The notes: generated by a model not told the origin, from the letters alone. Shown: positions 19,202 to 28,851, numbered from the stretch's first letter. The stretch: 64,000 nt of DNA from an uncultured Actinomycetes bacterium (GCA_946803585.1 CAMPEQ010000011.1:248001-312000); one strand, 5' to 3'. Made by a program: numbers and translations.

Positions 19202-19666
19202 ATGGTTGATTCAGTCCCCCACCACCTACGAACTGTCACCGCCCGACTCCTCGTTGACGACTCTGCGGCAGCGATCGCGTTCTACGAGAAGGCGTTCGGC
19301 GCAGAAGAGATCGGCGAGCGATACGTCCTGTCAAACGGCAAGGTCGCCCATGCCGAGTTCCGGATCGGTGATTCAGTACTTTCCATCAGTGATACCGACG
19401 ATGCCACCTACGGTGCCTCACCAATCGAACTGGGCAATGTGAGCACAGTGATCTCCCTAGCTGTGCCCGACGTTGACAAGTGGTGGAACCGGGCAATCGC
19501 CGCCGGGGCGACTGAGATCTACCCACTCGCAGACCAGTTCTACGGCGATCGAGCCGGTCGGCTTCGCGATCCAAGCGGTCAACAATGGATGCTGAGCACT
19601 CACATCGAGGACGTCGACCGGGCAGAGTTCGAGCGGCGACTGCAGGCGATGCAGGACGGCAACTAG
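19202..19666 (+). CDS. VOC superfamily protein (PhnB/glyoxalase-like)
   Basis: This 154-residue cytoplasmic protein is a single-chain vicinal-oxygen-chelate fold. LLVDDSAAAIAFYEKAFGA is the first beta-alpha-beta module and FYGDRAGRLRDPSGQQWMLSTH is the second, typical of PhnB-like members. These bind metals and small metabolites or confer resistance; substrate cannot be told here. The ATG at 19202 follows AAAGGA with good spacing. It is divergent from the DUF4229 gene with 82 bases between starts. Confidence 0.8.
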   Translation: MVDSVPHHLRTVTARLLVDDSAAAIAFYEKAFGAEEIGERYVLSNGKVAHAEFRIGDSVLSISDTDDATYGASPIELGNVSTVISLAVPDVDKWWNRAIAAGATEIYPLADQFYGDRAGRLRDPSGQQWMLSTHIEDVDRAEFERRLQAMQDGN

Positions 19667-19756
19667 CCCGCCTATTCGCGGCGCCTCGAGCAAAGAACAG
19701 CGGCTCGACGCTCATGCAGTTGTGGAGTAATGCGCGCGGGACGTAAGGTATGACCT

Positions 19757-20068
19757 GTGCTGAGGGTGATCCTGATTCTGATCCCAGTCGCGGTAACGAT
19801 CTATGCATTGATCGACGCGATCACCTCGCCGCGTGACGAGATCCGGTCCCTACCGAAGTGGCTCTGGATTTTCCTGGTAATCGTGCTGTGGATTGGTGGC
19901 GCGGTCCTTTGGTTCTTCTTCGGTCGGCCCAACGCGGCCTCCCGTGAAGGTGGGAACGGCAACGGTGGTGGCGGGGGTCCCCGAGGCCCACAAGGCCCGG
20001 ACGACGATCCGGACTTCCTATCAAAACTGGACTGGGACTCGAAGCGCAAGCCAGATAAGCCCGCTTAG
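19757..20068 (+). CDS. PLDc_N domain small membrane protein
   Basis: This 103-residue protein has two membrane helices (VILILIPVAVTIYALIDAI and WLWIFLVIVLWIGGAVLWFFF) joined by the short loop SPRDEIRSLPK. This is the phospholipase D nuclease N-terminal (PLDc_N) pattern seen at the start of cardiolipin synthases and as stand-alone proteins. The C-terminus is Gly/Asp/Pro-rich and lacks any catalytic domain, so enzymatic activity is not expected. The start is GTG at 19757. It converges on ccsB. Confidence 0.75.
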   Translation: MLRVILILIPVAVTIYALIDAITSPRDEIRSLPKWLWIFLVIVLWIGGAVLWFFFGRPNAASREGGNGNGGGGGPRGPQGPDDDPDFLSKLDWDSKRKPDKPA

Positions 20069-20128
20069 ACGGCAAGACCTGCGGCGGTCGGGCACGACGG
20101 GTGGCTATCTCGGGCTAATCGACGACGG

Positions 20129-21175
20129 TTAGTTGACTCCGGCGTAGGAATGCAAACCGGAAGCGAAGAAGTTCACGCCAAAGTAGTTGACCAAGAATGC
20201 TGCGAACCCGAGCAGACCGATAACCGCAGCCTTACGACCACGCCAGCCCGCGGTTGCCCGCGCGTGCAGGTACCCCGCGTAGATAACCCAGGTGATGAAC
20301 GCCCACGTCTCCTTCGGATCCCAACCCCAGTAGCGTCCCCAGGCGTTCTCTGCCCAAATCGCCCCGGCAATGACCGCGAAGGTCCACAGCGGGAAGACGA
20401 AGGCGTTGATGCGGTACGCGGTTGTGTCTAACCGCTGCGCTGCCGGAACTCGAGATGAGAACCAGCCACGGACCTCGGTGCCATTGGCTGCTGCTTTGGT
20501 CTCTGCCCGATCCCGGATGAGGTAGGCGACTGTGAATCCCGCGCCGATCGTGAATGCGCCACCGCAAATGATCGCGGCGAGGACATGAATGACCAGCCAG
20601 ACAGACTTCAGGGCCGGAACAAGCTGTGCACTGTCGGTGTAGAGGATCGTGACTGCTAACCCGAGGGTCAGCAGTACGGCTCCGACTACGAACATCCCCA
20701 ACCAGCGGATGTCGCGCTTGAGAGAGATGATCAAGAAGACGACTGCTACTGCCAGTGCCGACGAGATGGAGAACTCGTACATGTTTCCCCACGGCACGCG
20801 CCCGGCGGAGAAGCCACGGGCGATTACCCCGCCAGCTAGCAGCAGAGTTGCCAGCCACATAAGCGACATCGCCATATTCCCGGCCTTGCGGCCCGGAGGC
20901 AGGGCGCCTGCGTCGCCAGCTCCGCGGTCAAGGGTCGCGGTGGTTGCTCGCGATTCACCGGCATCAGAGTTCTTGGCTGCTATTGCATCCCCGGCAGATG
21001 CCTCCCCGATAGATATCTCTTCGGCAGAAACCTCTTCGGTCGCAGCTTCTGCCTCCGCAAGCGGTCGGCTCGAAGCAAATGATGAGGCAAACAGCACGAG
21101 AGATCCGGCGTAGACGGCCATCGAGCTATACACCAGCCCGTTACTAAGCTGCGCTAGCGATTCATTCACGCTCAT
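20129..21175 (-). CDS. ccsB: Cytochrome c biogenesis protein CcsB/ResC (haem channel)
   Basis: With ResB this forms the System II complex that exports haem and attaches it to apocytochrome c outside the membrane. Its 348 residues have about eight membrane helices. The tryptophan-rich haem-handling motif WGRYWGWDPKETWAFITW is near the C-terminus, preceded by HVLAAIICGGAF and followed by VNYFGVNFFASGLHSYAG with conserved His residues. A Glu/Ala/Ser-rich loop of ~60 residues after the first helix is lineage-specific. It is the last gene of the hemL-resA-ccdA-resB-ccsB run, 61 bases after resB. Confidence 0.95.
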   Translation of the reverse strand: MSVNESLAQLSNGLVYSSMAVYAGSLVLFASSFASSRPLAEAEAATEEVSAEEISIGEASAGDAIAAKNSDAGESRATTATLDRGAGDAGALPPGRKAGNMAMSLMWLATLLLAGGVIARGFSAGRVPWGNMYEFSISSALAVAVVFLIISLKRDIRWLGMFVVGAVLLTLGLAVTILYTDSAQLVPALKSVWLVIHVLAAIICGGAFTIGAGFTVAYLIRDRAETKAAANGTEVRGWFSSRVPAAQRLDTTAYRINAFVFPLWTFAVIAGAIWAENAWGRYWGWDPKETWAFITWVIYAGYLHARATAGWRGRKAAVIGLLGFAAFLVNYFGVNFFASGLHSYAGVN

Positions 21176-21236
21176 ACTCAGGTGAGCCTTTCAGTCGAAA
21201 AGTCCCAATACACCCGACACGCTACGCGACGAACCA

Positions 21237-22925
21237 TCACGATCCGCTCATCCCCTTAGGTGCAGGGGGAACAATCTGCTGAACGACTGTGGAGATCTCC
21301 TCGACGGCTGGCTTGAGTCCGGCCTCATCAGTCCTAGACAGGCCCGCGACCTCGACTGTTGCACCCACAGACCCGACAGCATCATCCTGGGACGCGGCCC
21401 TCTTCGTGATCCGGACGAACACCCGTCGCCGGGGCACAAATAGCGACAACATCAGCCCGAGAATCGCGAAGATCGCACCAGCCAAGGCATAGAAGCGCGC
21501 CGGGTCGTAGGCAACGTCAAAGACCGCGTACTGCTTGACCCCGGTCAGGCTGACGGAGCCCTTCCCGTCGGGCAAATCCCAGCTCTGGCCAACTTGGATC
21601 GCCTTGATCCCGAGTTGAGTCATCTCGGAGGTATCCATCCGGTAGACGCTCTGCGGGATTCCGTCATCCAGACCCAAGTCGCCCTCCCATGCCGAGAGGA
21701 AGATGGCCGGATCGTTCAGCGCCGGGAATGTCGAGATCGGCCCGCGAACCTCGTCGACCGCCGCCGTCGGCAGGAAGAGGGCTTGGAACCCAAGTTGGGG
21801 GTCGATATCTGGCAACTTCACGACACCGTTGGACGTGAAGTTCTGATCGGTTTGCAGAAATACGGTCGGTGCGTCATAGACGACGCGACCTTGCGGATCC
21901 TTGACCTCGATGACGGGTGCGTAGCCGTGCCCGACCAGGAACGCCTTCGCACCGTCGACGATCAGCGGATCATTCACCTGCACCGTCTTCTGTGATGGGA
22001 TTGCGTCCGGATCGTCTTGATAGGTGAGGTCCGCCTCGAAGGTCCGTGGTGCCCCGCGCTGATCGCCATCCTCTTGATATGTCGCCGTGAACTCATCGAG
22101 GGTGAAGCTGAACGGCGGAAGATTACCCGAATCCACCAGGCGACCGGCATTGAAGCTGTCGTATTGGGTGATCGTGTCAGAGAAGCTCTCCCCCTCGATC
22201 ACCAGCGCTTGGCCGCGCCAGCCAAACATCCCACCGAGCGCGACCGCCACTAGCAGGACAAGTAATGCCACGTGGAAGATGAGGTTGCCGGTCTCCCGCA
22301 GATAGCCCTTCTCCGCCGAGACCGCACCGGTGGTTCCATCGAAGTCGGTGACGTGCACCCGCCAGCGTTTGCCTTTGAGCTCCCCTGCAGCATCAGTGAG
22401 GACGTCTTGTGGCGCTGGCGCCGTCGATCCTGCCTCCCATGACGATGACTCCGCAAGGCGGCTGAGCCGCGACGGTGCCTTCGGCGGAGTCGATCGCATC
22501 GCCTTCCAGTGCAAACGCGTTCGCGGGATGATGCAGCCGACCAGTGAGATCAGCAGGAGCAGGTAGATTGCGACGTACCAGGGCGCTGAGAAGACGTTGA
22601 AGAACCCGATGGAATCGAAGAACTGACCGAGGCCGGGATTGTCCGCCAGGTAGCGAGTCACCTCGCCGGGCTGAACCGACTTCTGCGGCAGGATCGATCC
22701 CGGAATGCTGCCGATTGCCAGCAGGAACAGCAGTAGTAGCGCCGTTCGCATACTGGTGAGCTGGCGCCACATCCAGCGTGCCCAGCCAGTGAAACCTAGC
22801 CCAACTGTCGTACCGGGCAGGTCACTCTTGGGAGCGGTACTGAGATCCGCCGAGGCGTCGGCATCCTCACTTGGCTGGTCAGGCCCGGTCGGGTTGTCGC
22901 GCACGCCCGAGTCAGTTGCCCCCAT
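21237..22925 (-). CDS. resB: Cytochrome c biogenesis protein ResB
   Basis: This is the partner of CcsB in System II haem attachment. It has 562 residues: a Pro/Ser/Asp-rich cytoplasmic start, three N-terminal membrane helices (ALLLLFLLAIGSIPGSILPQ is typical), a large extracytoplasmic domain, then a fourth helix near the C-terminus (ALAGAIFAILGLMLSLFVPRRR) and a short cytoplasmic tail. The SIPGSILPQKSVQP segment is a family hallmark. The start overlaps the ccdA stop by one base. Confidence 0.94.
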   Translation of the reverse strand: MGATDSGVRDNPTGPDQPSEDADASADLSTAPKSDLPGTTVGLGFTGWARWMWRQLTSMRTALLLLFLLAIGSIPGSILPQKSVQPGEVTRYLADNPGLGQFFDSIGFFNVFSAPWYVAIYLLLLISLVGCIIPRTRLHWKAMRSTPPKAPSRLSRLAESSSWEAGSTAPAPQDVLTDAAGELKGKRWRVHVTDFDGTTGAVSAEKGYLRETGNLIFHVALLVLLVAVALGGMFGWRGQALVIEGESFSDTITQYDSFNAGRLVDSGNLPPFSFTLDEFTATYQEDGDQRGAPRTFEADLTYQDDPDAIPSQKTVQVNDPLIVDGAKAFLVGHGYAPVIEVKDPQGRVVYDAPTVFLQTDQNFTSNGVVKLPDIDPQLGFQALFLPTAAVDEVRGPISTFPALNDPAIFLSAWEGDLGLDDGIPQSVYRMDTSEMTQLGIKAIQVGQSWDLPDGKGSVSLTGVKQYAVFDVAYDPARFYALAGAIFAILGLMLSLFVPRRRVFVRITKRAASQDDAVGSVGATVEVAGLSRTDEAGLKPAVEEISTVVQQIVPPAPKGMSGS

Positions 22926-23710
22926 CAGATCGCCACCTCAAAAGCTCCGGCCCAGACCCGCATTTGGACGGTCAAGTCGTCCCATAGCCCGGTCACCAAC
23001 AGAACACCCACGAGGACCAACATGCCACCCCCGATGCGCATGATGAGCAGGTAGTGCCGTTTGACCCACGTCAGTGCTCCAGCAGCACGGCGAAATGCCA
23101 GCCCGACGAGCAAGAAGGGGACGCCCAATCCGATGCAGTAAGCCACGCTGAGCATCGCACCGCGTAACGCACTTCCCTCGTTTGCGGCGAGGCCCAGAAC
23201 GGCCGCCAAGGTTGGACCAATACAGGGGGTCCAACCGAGGCCGAAGAGGAAGCCGAGCAGCGGTGCACCCCAGAGTCCGTACTTGGGTGCTTGATGAATC
23301 CGCCATTCGCGCTGTAGGCCAGGGATCCAGCCCGCGAACAGTAATCCCATCAGAATGACCAGCACACCGAGGACCCGCTGAAGCGTCGTCTGATACTCCA
23401 GCAGCCAGCCACTGATCGCCCCGAATGCCGCACCGAGCGCGACGAACACCACGCTGAAGCCCAAGACGAACAGGCCGCAGCCAAGAATGATCCGTGAGCG
23501 ACCCTTGGCATCGAGCTGACCGTCCTCGTTGGCGAGTTCGGCTCCGGTCAGCCCCGTGATAAACGACAGGTACCCAGGAACCAGTGGCAGCACACAGGGC
23601 GAAAGGAACGAGATCAGCCCGGCGGCAATCGCTAGCGGGATGGCCAGTAAGAGGGAGCCACTCGTAACGGTCTCGGAGATACTGGCGACTGACCATGTCA
23701 GCGCACTCAT
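22925..23710 (-). CDS. ccdA: Thiol-disulfide transporter CcdA
   Basis: This is the membrane protein that carries reducing equivalents from cytoplasmic thioredoxin to the extracytoplasmic ResA for reduction of apocytochrome c. It has 261 residues and six or seven helices. One redox Cys is in FLSPCVLPLVPGYLSF and the other in GLGWTPCIGPTLAAVL, the CcdA pair. It overlaps resA by four bases at its start and resB by one at its end. Confidence 0.95.
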   Translation of the reverse strand: MSALTWSVASISETVTSGSLLLAIPLAIAAGLISFLSPCVLPLVPGYLSFITGLTGAELANEDGQLDAKGRSRIILGCGLFVLGFSVVFVALGAAFGAISGWLLEYQTTLQRVLGVLVILMGLLFAGWIPGLQREWRIHQAPKYGLWGAPLLGFLFGLGWTPCIGPTLAAVLGLAANEGSALRGAMLSVAYCIGLGVPFLLVGLAFRRAAGALTWVKRHYLLIMRIGGGMLVLVGVLLVTGLWDDLTVQMRVWAGAFEVAI

Positions 23711-24345
23711 GACTGCGACGTCGGCGCGACGTCTGGTTCGTTGGCCAACTCGGTGACAATCTCTCGCAGCTCAGTGCGGTCGACCTCGCCGAGGATCCGC
23801 CCGGCGACCCGGCCTTGTTTGTCGATGAACAGCGTTGAGGGAATCGCCTGCGGCGGCAGGGTGTCACGGAAAGCCAACTGAATTTTCGCGTCCGGGTCCC
23901 ACACGCTAGGGAACGGCACATCGAATCGACGGATGAATGCCTCCGCCGAAGCTCGGCTGTCGCGGGTATCCAATCCGATGAACTGAACGCCCAGGTCGGC
24001 GGTCTCATTAGAGATCTGATTGAGCGCGGGCGCCTCAGCTCGACACGGGGCACACCAGGAAGCCCAGACGTTGAGGGCTACGACTTCACCTAGGTAGTCG
24101 CGTAGGGCGAAAGGTGATCCGTCGAGGAACTCGCCAGTGACATCAGGTGCGGGTTCGCGCTCGTCGGGGGCGAGCACAGTGACCGTGCCGTCGCCGGCGA
24201 CAAAGCGTGACTGCGACTGGCCTTGTGCGGTCGTCCCGCATGCCGTGACCAGCAATAGCGCTACCACGGCCAGCAACGCACCCAACACCCGTTGGACCTT
24301 GCGGGTCGTCGCGGGGAGGTGATCGCTTAGTCGTGGTGTTGGCAT
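23707..24345 (-). CDS. resA: Thioredoxin-like lipoprotein ResA/TlpA
   Basis: This is an extracytoplasmic thiol reductase for cytochrome c maturation, fed by CcdA. It has 212 residues. A signal peptide ends in a lipobox, LLVTAC with Cys36 as the lipidated residue. The thioredoxin fold carries the WASWCAPC active site (Cys98, Cys101) and the cis-Pro segment AIPSTLFID. The ATG at 24345 is chosen because it lies directly after the phosphatase stop codon (TGACATG) and leaves a normal signal; an earlier ATG at 24378 would put 11 extra residues before it. Confidence 0.93.
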   Translation of the reverse strand: MPTPRLSDHLPATTRKVQRVLGALLAVVALLLVTACGTTAQGQSQSRFVAGDGTVTVLAPDEREPAPDVTGEFLDGSPFALRDYLGEVVALNVWASWCAPCRAEAPALNQISNETADLGVQFIGLDTRDSRASAEAFIRRFDVPFPSVWDPDAKIQLAFRDTLPPQAIPSTLFIDKQGRVAGRILGEVDRTELREIVTELANEPDVAPTSQS

Positions 24346-24346
24346 G

Positions 24347-24988
24347 TCAGGCTCCGGCGCCCTTACTTGCCTTGGCATCTAGGTCAGCGGCCGGTTCGGT
24401 GTAGACGATGGCCTTGAGGGTGTCGCCCTCGAACGCCAACGAGGTAAGCGATGCCAGCGCGCACTGCCTATGTCGCGGATCGTGCCAGAGCCTGCGCTTC
24501 TCGAATGACAGTCGCGAAGTCCAAACCGGTAGTTGGTGACTGACCAGGACGATCTCGTGACCCCGTGCCTCTTCGCGGGCAGACTTGACCGCTGAGGCCA
24601 TCCGGGCTGCCAGCTTCTTATAGGGCTCACCCCATGATGGTGTGAATGGATCGTAGAGGTAACGCCAACTCTTTGGCTGGCGCAATGCGCCGTCACCGAT
24701 GGAGACCTTCTGGCCCTCGAAGACGTTGGCGGCCTCGATGATCCGTTCATCGGTGTGGATCGCCAAACCCTTCATTTCCGACAGTGGCATTGCCGTCTGC
24801 TGGGCTCGCTCGAGCGGCGATGCCCAGACCGCGACGATGTCTCGATCCTTGATCGTGTTGGCGACCTGCACCGCCATCTGCTGACCCAAGTCGGAGAGGT
24901 GGAAGTTCGGGAGGCGACCGTACAGAATCCCTTCCGGGTTGTAGACCTCACCGTGGCGCATTAGGTGAACAATCGTCTCTTCTGCCAT
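24347..24988 (-). CDS. Histidine phosphatase (phosphoglycerate mutase-like) family protein
   Basis: This is a cytoplasmic phosphatase of the branch-1 histidine phosphatase superfamily, 213 residues. LMRHGE holds the catalytic His12 next to Arg11. SPLERAQQTAM is the second phosphate-binding segment and VLVSHQLPV the C-terminal His. The substrate is unknown. Its position between hemL and resA is conserved in mycobacteria (Rv0525 in memory), which suggests a link to haem or cytochrome assembly, but that is inference only. Confidence 0.85.
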   Translation of the reverse strand: MAEETIVHLMRHGEVYNPEGILYGRLPNFHLSDLGQQMAVQVANTIKDRDIVAVWASPLERAQQTAMPLSEMKGLAIHTDERIIEAANVFEGQKVSIGDGALRQPKSWRYLYDPFTPSWGEPYKKLAARMASAVKSAREEARGHEIVLVSHQLPVWTSRLSFEKRRLWHDPRHRQCALASLTSLAFEGDTLKAIVYTEPAADLDAKASKGAGA

Positions 24989-25103
24989 CAGTTAGCGTCC
25001 CAACTCGTTGTGGTCAGTCTTGGTCTTTGGCCGGTCGTTCTTGGTCGTTGTCTTGGTACGGGGGTCAGTGGTGTGGGTTAGGTCGCAGGTAGTCGGTCGT
25101 TGC
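24989..25103. other. Low-complexity spacer between hemL and the phosphatase gene
   Basis: The 115 bases contain imperfect repeats of a GTCGTTCTTGG / GTCTTGGTC type, on the minus strand rich in CCAAGAC and ACGACC. No gene or clear hairpin with a U-run is seen. It separates two genes that are otherwise in one direction. Confidence 0.5.
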
Positions 25104-26420
25104 TCACGGCGTCGCTGCAGCTGCCGCCCTCGCGGCTTCCGGTAGGGCGACGACGATTCGGTCGAGGGCCCCTTCATCGTGGGCCGCGGAGACAAACCAC
25201 GACTCATAGACCGACGGTGGCAGCGATACCCCAGCATCGAGCATTGCGTGGAAGAACGGCGGGTAGCGAAACGCGTCCTGAGCTTTGGCCTGATCGAAGT
25301 TGGTGACCGGCTCGGCCGTGAAGAAGATGCTGAACAGGTTGCCTCCGCGCTGCAACTGATGCTCAACCCCTTGGGCAGTGAGCGCGTCGCTGGCGAGCTT
25401 CCCGACGATTCCGGCGGTCTCGTCGATATGTCGATAGACCTCGGCATCGCAGAGTTGAAGGGTGGTGAGGCCAGCGGCAACTGCGACCGGATTGCCGGAG
25501 AGGGTGCCAGCTTGGTAGACCGGTCCGTGTGGAGCGAGAAGTCCCATGACATCCGCACGGCCGCCGAAGGCCGCAGCTGGAAGTCCGCCTCCCATCACCT
25601 TGCCAAAGGTGAGCAGGTCTGGTGCCCACCCTTCCGTCGCGGCCTCTAGCCCAAACCAACCAGCCGGTGACACTCGGAATCCGGTCATCACCTCATCGAA
25701 GATGAGCAGCGATCCGTGCGCGCGACACAGCGCGGCCAGTCCAGCATTGAAACCAGGCAATGGCGGGACAACACCCATATTTGCTGGGATGGCCTCAGTG
25801 ATGATGCAGGCAATCTGATCACCGATCGCCTCGAAGGTCTCGGTGACGGCCGCCAAATCGTTGTAGGGCAACACGATGGTGTCCCCGGCGATGGCTGGAG
25901 TGACACCGGGGGAATCAGGTAACCCGAATGTTGCAACGCCGGATCCGGCGGAAGCGAGTAGGGAGTCACCGTGACCGTGATAGCAACCCGCAAACTTGAT
26001 GATTTTATGGCGCCCAGTGAACCCGCGTGCGAGCCGGATCGCCGACATCGTCGCCTCGGTACCGGAGCTAACAAGGCGAACTTGTTCAACTGCAGCAACT
26101 CGGCTGACGATCTCTTCCGCTAGTGCTACTTCACCTGGACTTGGGGCGCCAAACGACAGCCCACGTAGGGCGGTATCCAGAACCGTATCGATCACGGTTT
26201 GGTGGGCGTGGCCAAGAATTGCTGGTCCCCATGAACCTACGAGGTCAACGTATTCGTTTCCGTCGGCGTCCACTACGTACGGTCCCGAACCCGAGACCAT
26301 GAACCGGGGAGTACCTCCGACTGCACCGAACGCCCGGACAGGGCTATTGACTCCGCCCGGGGTTACCCGTTGGCCGCGTTCAAAGAGCGCCGCGCTAGCG
26401 ACGGTTGGGTATTCGGTCAC
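25104..26420 (-). CDS. hemL: Glutamate-1-semialdehyde 2,1-aminomutase
   Basis: This PLP enzyme makes 5-aminolevulinate from glutamate-1-semialdehyde, the product of HemA, which is encoded 6 kb away in the window. It has 438 residues. The PLP lysine is in [12 protein letters not shown] at about residue 274; other hallmarks are [25 protein letters not shown] and [11 protein letters not shown]. The GTG at 26420 is preferred to TTG at 26426 on codon grounds; neither has a strong ribosome site. It is the first gene of the run leading into cytochrome c maturation and is divergent from a lipoprotein gene. Confidence 0.96.
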   Translation of the reverse strand: MTEYPTVASAALFERGQRVTPGGVNSPVRAFGAVGGTPRFMVSGSGPYVVDADGNEYVDLVGSWGPAILGHAHQTVIDTVLDTALRGLSFGAPSPGEVALAEEIVSRVAAVEQVRLVSSGTEATMSAIRLARGFTGRHKIIKFAGCYHGHGDSLLASAGSGVATFGLPDSPGVTPAIAGDTIVLPYNDLAAVTETFEAIGDQIACIITEAIPANMGVVPPLPGFNAGLAALCRAHGSLLIFDEVMTGFRVSPAGWFGLEAATEGWAPDLLTFGKVMGGGLPAAAFGGRADVMGLLAPHGPVYQAGTLSGNPVAVAAGLTTLQLCDAEVYRHIDETAGIVGKLASDALTAQGVEHQLQRGGNLFSIFFTAEPVTNFDQAKAQDAFRYPPFFHAMLDAGVSLPPSVYESWFVSAAHDEGALDRIVVALPEAARAAAAATP

Positions 26421-26562
26421 AAGCAAACCTTACGTTGCTCAGCCAATAGATTTGCCAGGACGCCTCAAGGATCCACAAGTTCGGACTGCGGGCTTCTTGG
26501 GCAACACTGGAAATCCCCTTGTAGCGTCGACCCGTGTCGAGTTCACCACGAAGGGCAAATTG

Positions 26563-27177
26563 ATGAAGCTGGCAATACCCCTACTAGTTGCCACCGTCGT
26601 GGGCAGCGCACTTACAGGATGCGCGAGCACTTCGGCTGGACAACTGCAAGCACTAGACCAATCTGAGTTGACCGCCGCCCTACTGCCGGTCGAATCTCTC
26701 CCTCCCGGCTTCAACACCCACGAGACACTCGAAACAGAATCCTCAACCGGGAGCTACTGCAACTACGCGACAGAGAACAACGTCGCCCAAGCAGACCTCG
26801 TGGCAGCTCGCTACTACTCGAAAGGGATCGACAAAGGCGCCGTAATCGTTCGGTCCACGCTGCGCCAATATGCCTCCGCAGACGATGCTGCGAGCACATT
26901 CGCAGCACTCACCGAGACGATGCAAGCCTGCACCGAAGGCCAAGTAAATGGAGAGACTGCGAGCTTCTCCGTCGCCACGGCCGACCCAGTGGGAGAAAAG
27001 AGCATCGTGATCAATACGGTGACCCCGTCATCCTCACTGCAGTCCGGATACTCTCTCAACGGCCCGGTGATCACGATCGTGACAAATGGCGGCGCAACGA
27101 CCAGTTACCCCGAGCTCACAGCCTCACTCCTACCTAAGCAAGTCGATGCCTACGTCACGGCGGCGACTCCGGCATAA
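26563..27177 (+). CDS. Lipoprotein of unknown function
   Basis: The protein has 204 residues. The signal peptide ends in a lipobox (SALTGC), so Cys20 would be lipidated and the protein anchored outside the membrane. The remainder is hydrophilic, with a segment ASADDAASTFAALTETMQAC and another, TADPVGEKSIVINT, that recall the extracellular sensor-like domain of mycobacterial PknH and related lipoproteins; this resemblance is weak and unproven. Two further cysteines (near residues 66 and 127) may form a disulfide. The ATG at 26563 has AAGGG upstream. It is divergent from hemL and followed by a second secreted protein on the same strand. Confidence 0.7.
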   Translation: MKLAIPLLVATVVGSALTGCASTSAGQLQALDQSELTAALLPVESLPPGFNTHETLETESSTGSYCNYATENNVAQADLVAARYYSKGIDKGAVIVRSTLRQYASADDAASTFAALTETMQACTEGQVNGETASFSVATADPVGEKSIVINTVTPSSSLQSGYSLNGPVITIVTNGGATTSYPELTASLLPKQVDAYVTAATPA

Positions 27178-27303
27178 CTGCGAACCAAGGTGTGGCAGCG
27201 ACGCTCAAGCGATTCCCCGCAAGAGATCGATCCTCTGCTAGATGTCTGTGCCGATCGCCAGCGAACTTGCAATCGACGGCCTCGCGCGACTACCGTCAAA
27301 AAG

Positions 27304-28851
27304 GTGAAACGATTAGCGGCGGCCTTGTTCTGCGGAGCTCTAGCGATCTCGCTAGGAGGTCCGATCTCGGGAGCGGCTGCGGCCCAATCAGCCGACGGAT
27401 CAGCAGGACAGGTCGCGAATAATCTACTGGACCAAGCGGCGGCTGTTTTCACCCAAGGCTACTCCGATGGTGACATCAACTCCTGCGCGCTCAGCGGATC
27501 AACGTCGATCAACCGGATACTGATTCAGAACTCGAGCAGCCAGGCACAAAAGATCACCTATTCAATGGATGCCGGAACTGCGCAAACTTCCTCCATCACG
27601 TTGGCTCGGGAAGATCTCGACTGCAATGCCATCGGCGGTGGTGGAAACGAGAGCGGCGGAGACTTCCTGGTGCCGCCTAGCTCGACCGCAGCGATCTACG
27701 TGACGGCTGGCGGGACAGCGCGCGGGTGCTCGGGCCTGGAAGACCCCGGATGCAACTTGTACTTCGCGTTGAACGGAAGCTCAGGGCGGGTCACTCTCGA
27801 CCTATCTTTGACCCTATTGAACGGATTCAAGAACTGGACGGCTAATCCAGCGTCCACGAATACCGGGATGGGTCTAGGCGATTGCCTTACGACCAATGGC
27901 AGCGATGGGTCCGCAACGGCCGTCGGCCAGCCAGGCCAGCAAGGACAGGTTGGTGATGGTTCGACATTTGGCGGCGGTCAGACCATCTGCATGAATATCG
28001 CATCCAACGCGGAGGCGAACGGAAACAGTGGGACCATTCCGACCAAGTACGAGTTTCCCTCCGTCTTCTTCGGCAGCTTTGGCGCTGGGAATGTCTACAA
28101 CGTACAAGTAGAGGGCGGCCTGCCGACCTGCGATGCTGGCACCGGCCCCAACAGTATTGCCACCGATATCAACTACGTCGGCCCCTCCGGCCAGGTATGG
28201 AGTGATCCGGGGAATTCTTGGCTGAGTCTCGATGGCGGTTCACTACAGGTTGCCGCTACCGGAGACGACGCGTGGCCATTTTCGGTCAAACTACTCAATG
28301 CCGCCGGTGCGGAGCTGCGCTACAACGTCATCGGGGGTAAAGGGTCCTGGATCACTGAACCGTCCGGCGGTTGGAGTAGCGGCGAACAAGCATTTTCCGC
28401 TCAAGGGAATATTTACAGCGTCTCTGCGCCCTCTCCTTATGGTGCGTGGGCTGACGATCCCCTAGCGCCGAGCCGGGCACCGTACAATTGGATCTACATT
28501 TCCTCGGACAACCACGCCCACTACTTCGCGCCATTCGCTGACAGCGAGGTTGCCCAGCAGAGCCCGAAGGGTACGTCGGCCAACTACAGCTACGTCCCGA
28601 TGGCAGGTACGGATATGGGCGCCTACCCTGCGACGGCTTTCAACGACTGCGCCCAAAACAACACGGACGCCTCAGCCCAGAACCCGGTCGCGACGGTCCT
28701 GGCCGATTACACGACCCCGGTGGACTATGCCGCCACGGCACCATGGGCAAAGAGTTACAGCTTCTCCCCGAATTCGTCCTACAGCAGCGATTCGGTTGTG
28801 TCCAACAGCGAGACTCAGACCTACAACGCAATCAAGGCGCTCTCCAATTAG
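27304..28851 (+). CDS. Large secreted protein of unknown function
   Basis: This is a predicted exported protein of about 515 residues. From the GTG at 27304 there is a short basic start (KRLAAALF), a hydrophobic core and AAAA before a Gln/Ser-rich mature end, which is a standard Sec signal. An earlier in-frame GTG at 27190 would add 38 hydrophilic residues, so 27304 is preferred although its ribosome site is poor. The mature part is rich in Ser, Asn, Gly, Thr and Tyr, with spaced cysteines (for example NSCALSG, DLDCNA, ARGCSG, DPGCNL) suited to disulfides, and looks all-beta. No catalytic motif or membrane anchor is recognised. It follows the lipoprotein gene by 126 bases, and its stop overlaps the convergent hemB stop. 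Confidence 0.65.
   Translation: MKRLAAALFCGALAISLGGPISGAAAAQSADGSAGQVANNLLDQAAAVFTQGYSDGDINSCALSGSTSINRILIQNSSSQAQKITYSMDAGTAQTSSITLAREDLDCNAIGGGGNESGGDFLVPPSSTAAIYVTAGGTARGCSGLEDPGCNLYFALNGSSGRVTLDLSLTLLNGFKNWTANPASTNTGMGLGDCLTTNGSDGSATAVGQPGQQGQVGDGSTFGGGQTICMNIASNAEANGNSGTIPTKYEFPSVFFGSFGAGNVYNVQVEGGLPTCDAGTGPNSIATDINYVGPSGQVWSDPGNSWLSLDGGSLQVAATGDDAWPFSVKLLNAAGAELRYNVIGGKGSWITEPSGGWSSGEQAFSAQGNIYSVSAPSPYGAWADDPLAPSRAPYNWIYISSDNHAHYFAPFADSEVAQQSPKGTSANYSYVPMAGTDMGAYPATAFNDCAQNNTDASAQNPVATVLADYTTPVDYAATAPWAKSYSFSPNSSYSSDSVVSNSETQTYNAIKALSN

Noticed and set aside
24992-25558. Minus-strand open frame whose last 35 codons run through the repeat spacer (Lys/Thr/Asp-rich).
   Set aside because: Most of it lies out of frame inside hemL, and the composition is that of a shifted reading; no ribosome site.
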